DNA from: Prevotella koreensis
Lineage (GTDB): Bacteria > Bacteroidota > Bacteroidia > Bacteroidales > Bacteroidaceae
Length of the DNA: 64,000 nt
Reading direction: 5' to 3'
Assembly: GCF_003977605.1 (NCBI RefSeq)
Contig: NZ_RYYU01000001.1
Location: 623,175-687,174, forward strand
Every line of letters begins with the position of its first letter. The stretch's first letter is position 1. A model generated the notes under the pieces. The model worked only from the letters and a program-made list of their open reading frames with translations. It was not told the DNA's origin and did not search any database. Of this stretch, positions 8,304 to 16,707 are shown piece by piece. A program made the position numbers and the translations under genes.

Positions 8304-8370
8304 ACCACACTCGTGGGGTGTGCTCGTACCCCACTAGTGCCCCCCTTACGATACCCCACAAGTGGGGTAC
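8304..8370. repeat. Alternative hairpins between traJ and traK
   Basis: GTACCCCACT at 8326-8335 is perfectly complementary to AGTGGGGTAC at 8361-8370. The second arm can also pair with the nearer TACCCCAC at 8352-8359, leaving a 2-nt loop. A further imperfect dyad (CACAC...GTGTG) sits at 8304-8322. The traJ-traK gap is about 200 bp in an otherwise tightly packed operon, so this may be an RNA processing or attenuation site. Confidence 0.5.
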
Positions 8371-8406
8371 AAATCGAGGGGCTTAGTGTCCATTATGCGG
8401 CTTGTT

Positions 8407-9450
8407 TCATTTCCCTTTGAGCAACGCTCCCTTGATGCGTCCGCCCACGTTGCCGATAGCGGCACCCGCTCCGCCTGCCACATATTTACCACCCGTGTAT
8501 GCACCCTGTGCGCCACGCTGTGCAGTCTGATTGACGTTGCGACCGTATGAGCCGATACCACCTCCTGCTTCGATAATCCAGCCTGCAACGGTGGGAACGC
8601 AGAAGTAGCCCACGATGCCGATGAGGAAGAAGACGATGTAGTACCACGTCCCCGAATCAGGCAGGTAGTTGGGGTCACTGAGCGCTTCGATGTCCTTCTG
8701 TACCATCAGCACCTGTATCTTCGTAAGCAGTGCCGTAAGGATAGAGCTGACAGGCAGCCACAGGTAGACAGAGATATAGCGTGAGAACCAAGCCGTGAGC
8801 GAACCCGACAACCCGTCCCACACGGCAATGCCGAAGACTATCGGACCGAGGATGGCAAGAACGATGAGTATGAAGGTGCGTAGCGTGTCGATGATAAGTC
8901 CTGCGGCATGGAACAGCAGCTCCATGAGGTCGTGCACCATTTTCATCACCCACTGCTTGGTCTGATAGGCAGCACGCTCGGCATACATACCCGCTATCGT
9001 CACGGCATCTTCAGGTCCGATGATACCCATCTCCTCTATCTTTTGGTCGAACTTCTCGTTGGATACCAAGTAGGCTGTTTCGGGATTGCGCAGGTAGGCT
9101 TCCTCCTGCAGACGGTTACGTTTGGCGGTAAGCTCCGCCAAGTTGGTCTCCTGTTGGTGCACCATGCTTTCCGTTCCCTGCACTACGGGCGAGAGAACGG
9201 CATTCATCGTACCCAGTACGACTGTCGGGAAGAACATGATGCAGAAACCCAAGACAAAGGGACGGAGAAGGGGAAAGACGTCTATCGCCTCGGCACGGGC
9301 TATGGAAGCCCATACCCGAAGGGCAATATAAAAGAGTGCACCCAAGCCTGCAATACCCTTGGCAATGCCTGTCATCTGGGCACAGAGCGGCATCATCTCG
9401 TCATAGGTGGAGCGTAGTAGCTCATGTAAACTGGCAAAATCCATAAGCAA
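8407..9450 (-). CDS. traJ: Conjugative transposon protein TraJ (polytopic membrane protein)
   Basis: 347 residues, with several hydrophobic segments: about 30-45, 58-85, 190-225 (LIIDTLRTFILIVLAILGPIVFGIAVW), 240-260, 275-300 (WYYIVFFLIGIVGYFCVPTVA). The Gly-rich C-terminal tail ends in GGRIKGALLKGK. This is the TraJ family of Bacteroidales ICEs, comparable to VirB6-like channel proteins of the inner membrane. It follows traI by 46 nt. Confidence 0.88.
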   Translation of the reverse strand: MLMDFASLHELLRSTYDEMMPLCAQMTGIAKGIAGLGALFYIALRVWASIARAEAIDVFPLLRPFVLGFCIMFFPTVVLGTMNAVLSPVVQGTESMVHQQETNLAELTAKRNRLQEEAYLRNPETAYLVSNEKFDQKIEEMGIIGPEDAVTIAGMYAERAAYQTKQWVMKMVHDLMELLFHAAGLIIDTLRTFILIVLAILGPIVFGIAVWDGLSGSLTAWFSRYISVYLWLPVSSILTALLTKIQVLMVQKDIEALSDPNYLPDSGTWYYIVFFLIGIVGYFCVPTVAGWIIEAGGGIGSYGRNVNQTAQRGAQGAYTGGKYVAGGAGAAIGNVGGRIKGALLKGK

Positions 9451-9496
9451 AAGTGTTTTATGAAAGTTCTTTCAAGTTCTTTTTTTGTCTGTGGAT

Positions 9497-10129
9497 TTAC
9501 CAATACCTGCTTGCCGTATTACCATAGAGTGCCTTAACAGAGGCAAGGTTGTTCTTCTCCCTTGCACGCACATAGCTCACGGAGATGTTCTTCCTTGTGT
9601 AGTATGACACGAGCGAGCGGTTTTCCCTAAGCGTGGTATAAATGCGGTCAATGGCCTGCATTCGTTCGTGGTCGTTCATCGAGAAGACATTACTCTTAAC
9701 AATGGACTTTAGTTCCTTAAGACTCTCACCGCTCTGCTCCAGAAGCTTGGCATAGCCCGAAGCCATCGCCGCGAGTTCGGAAGGGCGGAAGTTCTTGTCC
9801 GAGAGCATTTTCTTATACGAGGTGACGTAAATCTCCGAGATGTCGCCCACCATCAGGATGCACTCCTTGACCTTGTAGGCATCTCCGATGAGATTGTTCA
9901 CCTTCTTAAGCGCATCGTAATACTTCTTGGTGTCGTTGTAGAGTTTTTCCACCTCCTTGAATCCGTCCAAGGTGTTCTTCACCGTCTTGGAGGCGGTGGC
10001 TATCTCCTTGACCGAATTGACGATGTTGCCGGCGAAGTTACCGGGATCAGTCACCACCCACTGTGCGTGGGCCTTTCCGCTGAATAAAAGGACGATGCCC
10101 ATCAGCAGCATTAAAATTCTTGTTTTCAT
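9497..10129 (-). CDS. traI: Conjugal transfer protein TraI (DUF4141)
   Basis: 210 residues with a signal peptide (MKTRILMLLMGIVLLFSGKAHAQ) and the motif WVVTDPGNFAGNIVNSVKEI directly after cleavage. 'DP-N---N' is shared with VirB5-like secreted proteins. The rest is helical and coiled (DGFKEVEKLYNDTKKYYDAL). It fits DUF4141/TraI, a periplasmic component of the mating apparatus. It is separated from traG by a 200-bp gap carrying a tandem dyad array; a traH gene is not seen there. Confidence 0.87.
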   Translation of the reverse strand: MKTRILMLLMGIVLLFSGKAHAQWVVTDPGNFAGNIVNSVKEIATASKTVKNTLDGFKEVEKLYNDTKKYYDALKKVNNLIGDAYKVKECILMVGDISEIYVTSYKKMLSDKNFRPSELAAMASGYAKLLEQSGESLKELKSIVKSNVFSMNDHERMQAIDRIYTTLRENRSLVSYYTRKNISVSYVRAREKNNLASVKALYGNTASRYW

Positions 10130-10215
10130 TGTTCTTTTTGTTTATGATGTGAATACTATGTTTGTCTGAATGTCCACTAAGGGATGTCTATTCAGCTTGC
10201 TGTTATAGGGATAAG

Positions 10216-10299
10216 TTGGACAAGTTAGTCCAAGTATTTGGACACGACTGTCTAATTGATTGGACACGTTTGTCCAATTGTTTATCCACGTTTGGCTAA
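10216..10299. promoter_or_regulatory. Array of four 22-bp-period dyads between traG and traI
   Basis: Three copies of TTGGACNNNNNNGTCCAA start at 10216, 10238 and 10260, exactly 22 bp apart. Site 2 has one mismatch in its right arm (GTCTAA). A fourth degenerate copy, TTATCCACGTTTGGCTAA, starts at 10282, in register. Each unit is an 18-bp dyad plus a 4-bp spacer. The regular two-turn spacing suggests a cooperative operator for a dimeric regulator; an iteron role is an alternative. Nothing in the flanking bases 10130-10215 and 10300-10329 looks coding. Confidence 0.75.
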
Positions 10300-10329
10300 A
10301 CCAATACATTTTTTACATGTCTTGTCCGA

Positions 10330-12843
10330 TTAACGATTTCGTGCAGCCCGTTTCTCTTGTGCAAGCTGCCGGATAGCCGTTTCGATATCCCCACCAAGCT
10401 GTGCCGCCCTGTTCATTACCTCCACCTTCTCGGTTTCCTCCGTGGTGTAGGTCAGGTATTCCTCCATGCTCACTTCCGTGGCATAGACTGCACTCTGCAT
10501 ACCGCCCAGACCTATCCACACTTCCTTGTAGAGTCGGTTAGGGTCGTTGTTCTGGTTGATGGATAGTATCTGGCTCTTTTCCTTTTCCGACAAGCCGAGC
10601 ATCGCCTGTATACCATCGAACTTAGTCATGTACTTGCGCTGGTCGAGCAGTATCTTGCAGTCGGAGTTGTTGATGATGCTCTCCTTGACAATCGGAGACT
10701 GGATGATATCGTCCACCTCCTGCGTCACGACAATGGCTTCCCCGAAATACTTTCTCACCGTCTTGTACAAATATTTTATATAGTCTGCCATGTTAGCCGA
10801 AGCAATGGCTTTCCACGCTTCTTCAATGAGTATCATTTTCCTGATACCTTTGAGTCTTCGCATCTTGTTGATGAAAGCTTCCATGATGATAATCGTCACC
10901 ACGGGGAAGAGGTCTTTGTTGTCCTTCACTTGATCAATCTCGAAGACGATGAAGCGTTTACTGAGCAAGTCGATGTTCTTGTCCGAGTTCAATAGGAAAT
11001 CGTAACGTCCCCCTCGGTAGTATTGCTTGAGGGTTGTCAGGAGATTGTTGATATTGAAGTCCGAGAGTGTTACCTTGATGTCCCGTTTCTCCATATCCTT
11101 GCGATAGACGTCTCGCAGATACTCATAGAAGGTATTAAAACAGGGCGTAACGCTGTGGTCAGCACATATCAGCTCGATATAGGAGTTTACGGCAGAACCA
11201 AGTTCACCAGCCTCGGTCTTAGTAATATGCTCATCTGCACTCTTCCAGAGCGTGAGCAGCAGCGTACAGATACTCTCCCTTTTCTCTACATCGAAGAAGT
11301 AATCATCCGTATAGAAAGGGTTGAAGGATATCGGACTTTCATTAGTGTAGGTGAAATAAACACCATCCTCTCCCTTGGTCTTGCGGTGGATAAGTTCGCA
11401 CAATCCCTGATACGAGTTTCCTGTATCGACCAAGAGGACGTGCGCCCCTTGCTCGTAATACTGGCGTACCATGTGGTTGGTAAAGAAACTCTTGCCACTT
11501 CCCGAAGGACCCAAGATGAATTTGTTTCGGTTGGTAATCACACCTTTCTTCATCGGCAGGTCAGAAATATCCAAATGGATAGGCTTGCCCGAAAGACGGT
11601 CAGCCATCTTGATGCCGAAGGGAGAGAGCGAGTCCTTGTAGTTCGTCTCTGCCGTAAAGAAGCAGAGGGCAGGCTCGATGAAAGTATAGAATGACTCTTC
11701 TGCAGGAAAGTCTGCCGCATTGCCGGGAATACCCGCCCAGTAGAGCGTTGCCGCATCAATGGTATTGTGACGAGGGTGGCATTCCATAAGAGCAAGTGCA
11801 GAGCCCACGTCATTCTTAATCTGGCGAAGTTCTTCCTTATCGCTACTCCATGCCAGCACGTTGAAGTGAGCACGGATAGAGGTCAGTCCCTGTGAATGGG
11901 CAATATTGAGATACTCCTGTATCCACTCCTCGTTGATTTGGTTGCTACGGCTGTAGCGTGCCAGCGAGTGCATATTCCTTGCCTGCTTTTCGAAGCGTTC
12001 CAAGTTGACATCGCTATCCTCGATGAAGAGGTACTGGTTATAGATATGGTTGCAGGGTAGCATCAACCCTACGGGAGAGGCAAAGGAAAGACGACAATCG
12101 CTCCTGTCTGTTGATAGTCGCTCATACCGACTATCCGTGCTGACCGTTGTCGGCAGGTCATCCGTGTCGGAGAGTGTGTGTAGACAAAGCATATTGTCGC
12201 CCACACGCACAAGGTCTGCTCCCAAGCGGATGTCCTCCAATGAGGCGTGTCCTTCTTCCGAGAGGGAGAAATAACGATCCAAGAGACCGCCTTTTTCCTT
12301 TGTACCTATCAATTCCTCTTCTGTCATGCGGACAATTCTTATCTGCTCGGTGTCGTTGATGATGCGCTCGAACTGATCGACGGCTTCCATGAACTTCATC
12401 ACTTCGTCTTTGTTGGTGATTTCCTTGGGCAGCAGGTGTCCACGGCAGAGTGAAGAGAAGTTGCTCTGCTGTGCCATGCGCTGCTTGTTGGTCTTGGTAA
12501 GGAAGAGATAGACTGAGTGGTGGAGATACGGACGTTCGTTGAAATGCCGTTTAGAGGAACGGGCAAGGAAGCTCAGTCCGCCATCGGAGAGCTTTCCTTG
12601 GTAGTCCTCCTTGATGAACCAGTCCTGCTTGTGTACGATGCTGTAATTGGGTAGCACCTTGATTGCCTTATGCCAGGCAGAGTGCATTGCTTCGTATTCT
12701 GTAGAGGTGACGGTAAAGAGTTCGGGCAGCTCCACACGGAAAGCCACCGTGATGTCAGCATCTTTGCTCACCAGACAGCCCTGCTCTATGGAGAGCAGTG
12801 GAAACTTAGATTCCAAGGTGGTTATCTTGCTTTTATTTCTCAT
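10330..12843 (-). CDS. traG: TraG conjugation ATPase (VirB4-like)
   Basis: 837-residue cytoplasmic ATPase energising the mating channel. An N-terminal DUF3875-type region (SKDADITVAFRVELPELFTV) is followed by the Walker A motif LGPSGSGKSFFTNH at about residue 443 and a Walker B-like strand KMILIEEAWKAIA near residue 660. A downstream VVTQEVDDI segment is typical of VirB4/TraG proteins. The start overlaps the traF stop by 4 nt. The length is normal for the family and no key residue is missing. Confidence 0.92.
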   Translation of the reverse strand: MRNKSKITTLESKFPLLSIEQGCLVSKDADITVAFRVELPELFTVTSTEYEAMHSAWHKAIKVLPNYSIVHKQDWFIKEDYQGKLSDGGLSFLARSSKRHFNERPYLHHSVYLFLTKTNKQRMAQQSNFSSLCRGHLLPKEITNKDEVMKFMEAVDQFERIINDTEQIRIVRMTEEELIGTKEKGGLLDRYFSLSEEGHASLEDIRLGADLVRVGDNMLCLHTLSDTDDLPTTVSTDSRYERLSTDRSDCRLSFASPVGLMLPCNHIYNQYLFIEDSDVNLERFEKQARNMHSLARYSRSNQINEEWIQEYLNIAHSQGLTSIRAHFNVLAWSSDKEELRQIKNDVGSALALMECHPRHNTIDAATLYWAGIPGNAADFPAEESFYTFIEPALCFFTAETNYKDSLSPFGIKMADRLSGKPIHLDISDLPMKKGVITNRNKFILGPSGSGKSFFTNHMVRQYYEQGAHVLLVDTGNSYQGLCELIHRKTKGEDGVYFTYTNESPISFNPFYTDDYFFDVEKRESICTLLLTLWKSADEHITKTEAGELGSAVNSYIELICADHSVTPCFNTFYEYLRDVYRKDMEKRDIKVTLSDFNINNLLTTLKQYYRGGRYDFLLNSDKNIDLLSKRFIVFEIDQVKDNKDLFPVVTIIIMEAFINKMRRLKGIRKMILIEEAWKAIASANMADYIKYLYKTVRKYFGEAIVVTQEVDDIIQSPIVKESIINNSDCKILLDQRKYMTKFDGIQAMLGLSEKEKSQILSINQNNDPNRLYKEVWIGLGGMQSAVYATEVSMEEYLTYTTEETEKVEVMNRAAQLGGDIETAIRQLAQEKRAARNR

Positions 12844-13175
12844 TTCTTCGCTTTCTTTGGTTGAAGGTTACGGATAAGGTGGCAGACCGTACGGCGGTTC
12901 ACAAGGTAGCGTGGGTGCATACGCACTGCTCCTTTCTTCATCAGTCCGTACTGCCCGTACTTTCTGTTCATGGTGAACGTTTGCCACACCACTATGGTGG
13001 CACCCACTACACCTATGACAAGACAGGCTATCTGACTGATGCCGCAGAGATAGAGAATGACCACGAGAATGAAGACTGCCAGCAGCCCTCCTGCAAAGAG
13101 GAAGAGGTACTGCGCCTTTAAGCCCTTGAACTCTACCGTCCGGCCTACACCCTTGTTGATTTCAAATGCAGCCAT
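12840..13175 (-). CDS. traF: Conjugal transfer protein TraF (DUF4133)
   Basis: 111 residues with two close membrane segments (YLFLFAGGLLAVFILVVILYL and IACLVIGVVGATIVVWQTF), like VirB3-type proteins that pair with the VirB4 ATPase. The C-terminal part is basic (RRTVCHLIRNLQPKKAKK). It sits 4 nt downstream of traE and overlaps traG by 4 nt. Confidence 0.88.
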   Translation of the reverse strand: MAAFEINKGVGRTVEFKGLKAQYLFLFAGGLLAVFILVVILYLCGISQIACLVIGVVGATIVVWQTFTMNRKYGQYGLMKKGAVRMHPRYLVNRRTVCHLIRNLQPKKAKK

Positions 13176-13179
13176 CGCC

Positions 13180-13479
13180 TTACAGGAAGAAACTTCTCAG
13201 GATAGTGGCAGCCACGATGAGGAAGATACACGCACCGAACCAAGAGGCTGCTGTCTTGCTCGTATCGGGGTCACCACTTGAGAACTTGTTGTACACTTTT
13301 ATTCCTCCTATCAACCCCACTACCGCCCCTACGGCATAGATGAGTTTCGTGCCGGGGTCGAAGTAGGAGGTTACCATTTTCGTTGCTTCATTGATTCCGG
13401 CAATGCCGTTGCCCTGTGCATACGCTCCTATGGCAGTAGCCGTCAGCAGGAACAGCATCATGATTTTCTTTTTGTCCAT
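13180..13479 (-). CDS. traE: Conjugal transfer protein TraE (DUF4134)
   Basis: 99-residue pilin-like protein. A signal peptide (MDKKKIMMLFLLTATAIGAYAQ) is followed by two hydrophobic helices (LIYAVGAVVGLIGGIKVYNKF and AASWFGACIFLIVAATILRSFFL). This is the arrangement of VirB2-like DUF4134/TraE proteins. It is the first of the tightly packed traE-traF-traG block. Confidence 0.9.
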   Translation of the reverse strand: MDKKKIMMLFLLTATAIGAYAQGNGIAGINEATKMVTSYFDPGTKLIYAVGAVVGLIGGIKVYNKFSSGDPDTSKTAASWFGACIFLIVAATILRSFFL

Positions 13480-13536
13480 TGTTCTGTTTATTTTTAAGTT
13501 GTTAAATGAATTGTTTTCTTTTGGGTAGAGATGGTA

Positions 13537-13600
13537 AGGGGTGGCTCGGTTTTATCGTATGACTGATATTGGTTGATTGTTTTACTTTTGAGCCACCCCT
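13537..13600 (-). repeat. Long-range hairpin between traD and traE
   Basis: A perfect 11-bp inverted repeat (AGGGGTGGCTC at 13537-13547, GAGCCACCCCT at 13590-13600) encloses 42 nt in the traD-traE gap. There is no clear T-run, so RNA processing or protection of the traE-G message is as likely as termination. Confidence 0.5.
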
Positions 13601-13632
13601 CGATCACGGTACAATATGAACAAACACTATTT

Positions 13633-14415
13633 TTACAGATAGTATGAAAGTGGATGCTCGTCATCTTCCGAAACATCGCTGTTGCTGCTCTCTACGTTTG
13701 AGTTCGTTTCAAAGTCAGAAGAAGAGCTAATATTACTTTCCTCTAATTCCGCTTCCTCCGTTTTGCGAATGGCAGCAAGTAGCTTTTGATGGTCTTTCTC
13801 CTGCTTGAGCGTTGCCTCCTTGATATAGTCCATAAGCTGCGTGCCCCGTATGCTTTGCAGCATATTCTGCACCTCTGCTTCGTTTTCCTCATAAAGCGCA
13901 TCGTCATTCTTGTGCCAGCCGGTAATACGGACTACTTCCCTTGCAAGAATAGCGGAGGGTGAGACTTCGGGTAAAGCAGCGTCAGCGATTTGCAGCTCTT
14001 CACGAACGATGCTGTCTTCGTCAGATTCGTCCATTGTGTAGTCAACCTGCAGCTCGTTGTCCTCTTCCGTGCCTTCCGCATCTTCTGTTTCTTCGGGCAC
14101 CAGTGAGTTTTCCGCTGCAAAGGTATTGGGATTATCGGCTGGATTTTCAGTTGAGGAAACAGCGGGAACTTTGGAGATAGACGGGGAAACGAAAGGTTTA
14201 CTCCTGCCCACCAAAAGATGGCGGGCATTGTCAATCTGCTCTTGGGAAACAGAAGGCTTTGGACGTTCGCCTTGCCTGTTTCCTTTCCGGTTCGGGTTGT
14301 TTTCCCCCGATTGGGTTGTAGAGTCTTGGAACAGCCTCCAGAGATATGCGATGCCGAGGGTCACCCATGCAATCCCCAGCAGGAGCAATATGCCCAACAA
14401 TATATCTATTATCAT
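13633..14415 (-). CDS. TraD-like conjugal transfer protein
   Basis: 260 residues. One N-terminal membrane helix (IIDILLGILLLLGIAWVTLGIAYLWRLF, residues 2-29) is followed by a long low-complexity acidic cytoplasmic tail (NELQVDYTMDESDEDS, a Ser-rich C-terminus). Its position between the DUF3408 gene and traE, and its shape, match proteins named TraD in Bacteroidales ICEs. The start overlaps the upstream gene by 4 nt. Function is unproven, and the acidic tail diverges quickly, so the family call is moderate. Confidence 0.7.
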   Translation of the reverse strand: MIIDILLGILLLLGIAWVTLGIAYLWRLFQDSTTQSGENNPNRKGNRQGERPKPSVSQEQIDNARHLLVGRSKPFVSPSISKVPAVSSTENPADNPNTFAAENSLVPEETEDAEGTEEDNELQVDYTMDESDEDSIVREELQIADAALPEVSPSAILAREVVRITGWHKNDDALYEENEAEVQNMLQSIRGTQLMDYIKEATLKQEKDHQKLLAAIRKTEEAELEESNISSSSDFETNSNVESSNSDVSEDDEHPLSYYL

Positions 14416-14942
14416 AAGTCTATGATCTTATCGCGCCTGCGCTGTGAGGCGGTATGGTTCAACAAATCCTGATACGTTTTCAAATGATCGAGAAGGATAT
14501 TCTCAATATACCCCGTGATGGAAGCCTCCGATCTGATGTCGTTCAGCACATCACGCAGTATCTGGAGTATCTCAGTATGGATACTGAAGCCCGACTTGTT
14601 GCGCCCGTTGCGGACACCCGTCAGAAATCGCTGTTCGTAGTCAGGAAAGTCCATTGCTGGGGAAGAATCCTTCGTTCTGGCATTTCTCTTTCTTTTCGAG
14701 GGCGGCGCTATTTTGGCATTGCTGCCATTAAACGAAGTTTCTTCCGGTATTTCCTCCTGTTCGTCAATTTTAGAAAGAGAGGCACTTGCATCTTCTTCCA
14801 CAGAGTCTGAATCATCATCCAAATCAATGGGGTCGTCAAAGTCTGGTGTGTTCTCCTCTGTGCGCTTCTTGACACCAATGTCTGCCATCTCCTCCAATTT
14901 CGCTTGAAGCAGCTTTTCACGTTGCTCTTTCAGTGATTTCAT
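14412..14942 (-). CDS. DUF3408 protein (traB/traC position)
   Basis: 176 residues. A charged, low-complexity N-terminal half (DDPIDLDDDSDSVEEDA) is followed by a C-terminal domain containing SGFSIHTEILQILRDVLNDI and SITGYIENILLDHLKTY, the ribbon-helix-helix-like DUF3408 signature. DUF3408 proteins accompany ParA-like TraA at the start of tra operons and are probably DNA-binding. It overlaps both traA and the TraD-like gene by 4 nt. A 36-residue remnant of another DUF3408 protein is at 52003-52113. Confidence 0.82.
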   Translation of the reverse strand: MKSLKEQREKLLQAKLEEMADIGVKKRTEENTPDFDDPIDLDDDSDSVEEDASASLSKIDEQEEIPEETSFNGSNAKIAPPSKRKRNARTKDSSPAMDFPDYEQRFLTGVRNGRNKSGFSIHTEILQILRDVLNDIRSEASITGYIENILLDHLKTYQDLLNHTASQRRRDKIIDL

Positions 14943-15736
14943 ACGCCGTTCTCAGTTTTCAGGTTGAGTTTCTCCATGACCTCCTTTACCCACTCATCCA
15001 CTCCAGTCTGAGGGCGGAGGGCCGGTGCAGGGGGTAGGTAGGAGCAGCGGAATACACCTTTGACACCCCCTTGTGCCAATTCCCTGCTGAAGCGGACGGA
15101 GTTATAGATACGGGTATCGAAAATCGGCAGTCCCTGCTCCTCAGCATTCTGACTGAACAGGTCGATGACCGTGGTACTGGCACTGCGGTTGATTTTGTTC
15201 CAAAGCAGGAAGAAGTCCTGAATGCGTGAGCCTTCGAAACCGATGCCCAAATCCCTGATTGTCTTGGCGTATGCAAAACTCGATGCCAGCGACTGTGGGT
15301 CGGCTTCTATAGGTGAGATGATGTAGTCCATCGTAATGGACAAATCCATCATGGCACTGGTAAGGGCATGACCAGGAAAGTCAAAGATAATCAGTTGCGG
15401 TGCCGTCTTCATTTTACGAAAGTATTTCATGACATCGGAAACGGCTCTTTCTGGTTTGCTTCTGATGATATGATACGATTTCTTGCCGTAGCGGGACAGG
15501 CGCTCGTGAAGTTCCTTGCCCAGTTCGGGTGAGGACTCGATGAGGTCTCTGTCGCGTTCGCGGAGTTTGTAGAAAGATTCCTGCGTACCGTCGCAATCCA
15601 CGACGGCAAGGGAGATGTTCTTCTCGTAGTACAGAATGGATGCCAGCACTTCGGCAAGACTGCTTTTGCCCACTCCTCCTTTCTGTGAGGCGAAACCCAG
15701 ATAGATGGGATTGTTTTTTTTCTTTTCCATATTCAT
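14939..15736 (-). CDS. traA: TraA, ParA-family ATPase
   Basis: 265 residues. The deviant Walker A motif FASQKGGVGKSSL lies near residues 15-27 and is followed by VVDCDGTQESF, then LIIFDFPGHALTSAMMDLS (Walker B region), all hallmarks of ParA/MinD ATPases. It heads the transfer operon, where it probably works with the DUF3408 protein in DNA positioning or regulation. An alternative start two codons later (MEKKKN, 15730) is equally possible. The upstream region is shared with the divergent mob genes. Confidence 0.9.
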   Translation of the reverse strand: MNMEKKKNNPIYLGFASQKGGVGKSSLAEVLASILYYEKNISLAVVDCDGTQESFYKLRERDRDLIESSPELGKELHERLSRYGKKSYHIIRSKPERAVSDVMKYFRKMKTAPQLIIFDFPGHALTSAMMDLSITMDYIISPIEADPQSLASSFAYAKTIRDLGIGFEGSRIQDFFLLWNKINRSASTTVIDLFSQNAEEQGLPIFDTRIYNSVRFSRELAQGGVKGVFRCSYLPPAPALRPQTGVDEWVKEVMEKLNLKTENGV

Positions 15737-16189
15737 AGTCGGTTGTTACTTATGTTATAAGCTAATGTATATCTTGACTGACAAGTCATGTCATATTTGT
15801 TGTTGAAACCATATTTTTGACTCGACCTAAAAGTCTGGTTTTGACCCAGCTCAATTTTGACTCAGCTCAAAAACATAAAACCCTCCGCAGTTCAAACCTT
15901 TCTTGATTGAGATTTTTGAAGTTGAAATCATTATTTTGGACTCTTCATCCATATAGGTTTCAAGCTGTCTTTCAACTGAATCTGCTTGCAAAATAACAAG
16001 GTTTTATCCTAAATTTCAACTACCTGTGAAGTACAGGGAGATGCAAGGAAAAAGAGTGAATGTCGCTGATAATGAGATATTTGAAAATCCGCCGTAACTT
16101 TGCAGGCGAGAATAATACATGGAGGTAATATCCCGAAGCAGACACCCCAAAAGGGTGGATACTTCAATCGTATCAACTCTTGATATTGG
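15737..16189. promoter_or_regulatory. Divergent tra/mob control region
   Basis: This gap has no gene. It contains three copies of a TTTTGAC-centred motif at 15815, 15839 and 15855; the last two extend to TTTTGACYCAGCTCAA. TAACTTTG at 16095-16102 fits a -7 box for mobA, but I find no convincing -33 partner. I could not identify the traA promoter with confidence. Confidence 0.45.
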
Positions 16190-16278
16190 CAAGGTGTGTC
16201 TTTGTAACACAAACCGCCGTTTGTACCACAAAGACCCTTGCCCCGAAGGGGAGATGAATTACTCCAAAGTCGTAATTA
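16190..16278 (+). other. oriT: Probable oriT upstream of mobA
   Basis: A large imperfect hairpin (TCTTTGTaaCACAAAC, CGCC, GTTTGTaccACAAAGA at about 16198-16233) is followed by ACCCTTGCCCCGAAGGGG and ACTCCAAAGTCGTAATTA, just before the relaxosome genes. The same blocks recur in the same order, on the other strand, beside the second MobA gene (51815-51903). Conservation next to two separate mobA genes is the main evidence. The nick site is not determined. Confidence 0.7.
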
Positions 16279-16293
16279 AAAAACAGAAGGGAC

Positions 16294-16707
16294 ATGAATA
16301 AGGACACGGAACACGGTTCAGAACGAAAACAAGCGGAAAAGCCCCGTTGGGACAACTGGCATGTACGGTTGCCCAACCCCAAAGACCAGCAACGGGCAAT
16401 CGATTTGTTTCAGCGTTCGGGTGCAGAAACAAAGTCAGATTTCGTGCGTGGTCGTATTCTTGGAGAGAGTTTCAAGGTGATTACGGTGGATAAATCCGCA
16501 GTGGAATATTACCGGAAGCTCTCAGAATTGACGGCACAAATCCATAAGATTGGCGTGCTATATAATCAGACCGTGCGTGCCATCAACAGCTATCATAGCG
16601 TAAAGACAGCACAAATCCTACTTGAAAAGTTGGAGGAGTTGTCGGCTCAAATCATTGTCTTGCAAGAACAGGCTATCCGTCTGACCATAGACTACCGCAA
16701 GAAATGA
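16294..16707 (+). CDS. mobA: Relaxosome accessory protein MobA
   Basis: 137 residues. A basic N-terminus with RWDNWHVRLPNPKDQQRAIDLF is followed by the helix-rich motif SGAETKSDFVRGRILGESFKVITVDKSAVEYYRKLSEL, typical of ribbon-helix-helix MobA/MobC-like accessory factors that help the relaxase at oriT in Bacteroidales elements. It overlaps the relaxase gene by 4 nt. A clear paralogue sits at 51361-51789 in the nested element. Confidence 0.87.
   Translation: MNKDTEHGSERKQAEKPRWDNWHVRLPNPKDQQRAIDLFQRSGAETKSDFVRGRILGESFKVITVDKSAVEYYRKLSELTAQIHKIGVLYNQTVRAINSYHSVKTAQILLEKLEELSAQIIVLQEQAIRLTIDYRKK

Noticed and set aside
8207..8359. N-terminal extension of TraK
   Set aside because: It would translate the palindromic traJ-traK gap and does not match the TraK N-terminus starting MEFKSLRNIET.
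10216..10299. CRISPR-like array
   Set aside because: The repeats are dyads with only 4-bp spacers and no cas genes; the geometry fits operator sites.
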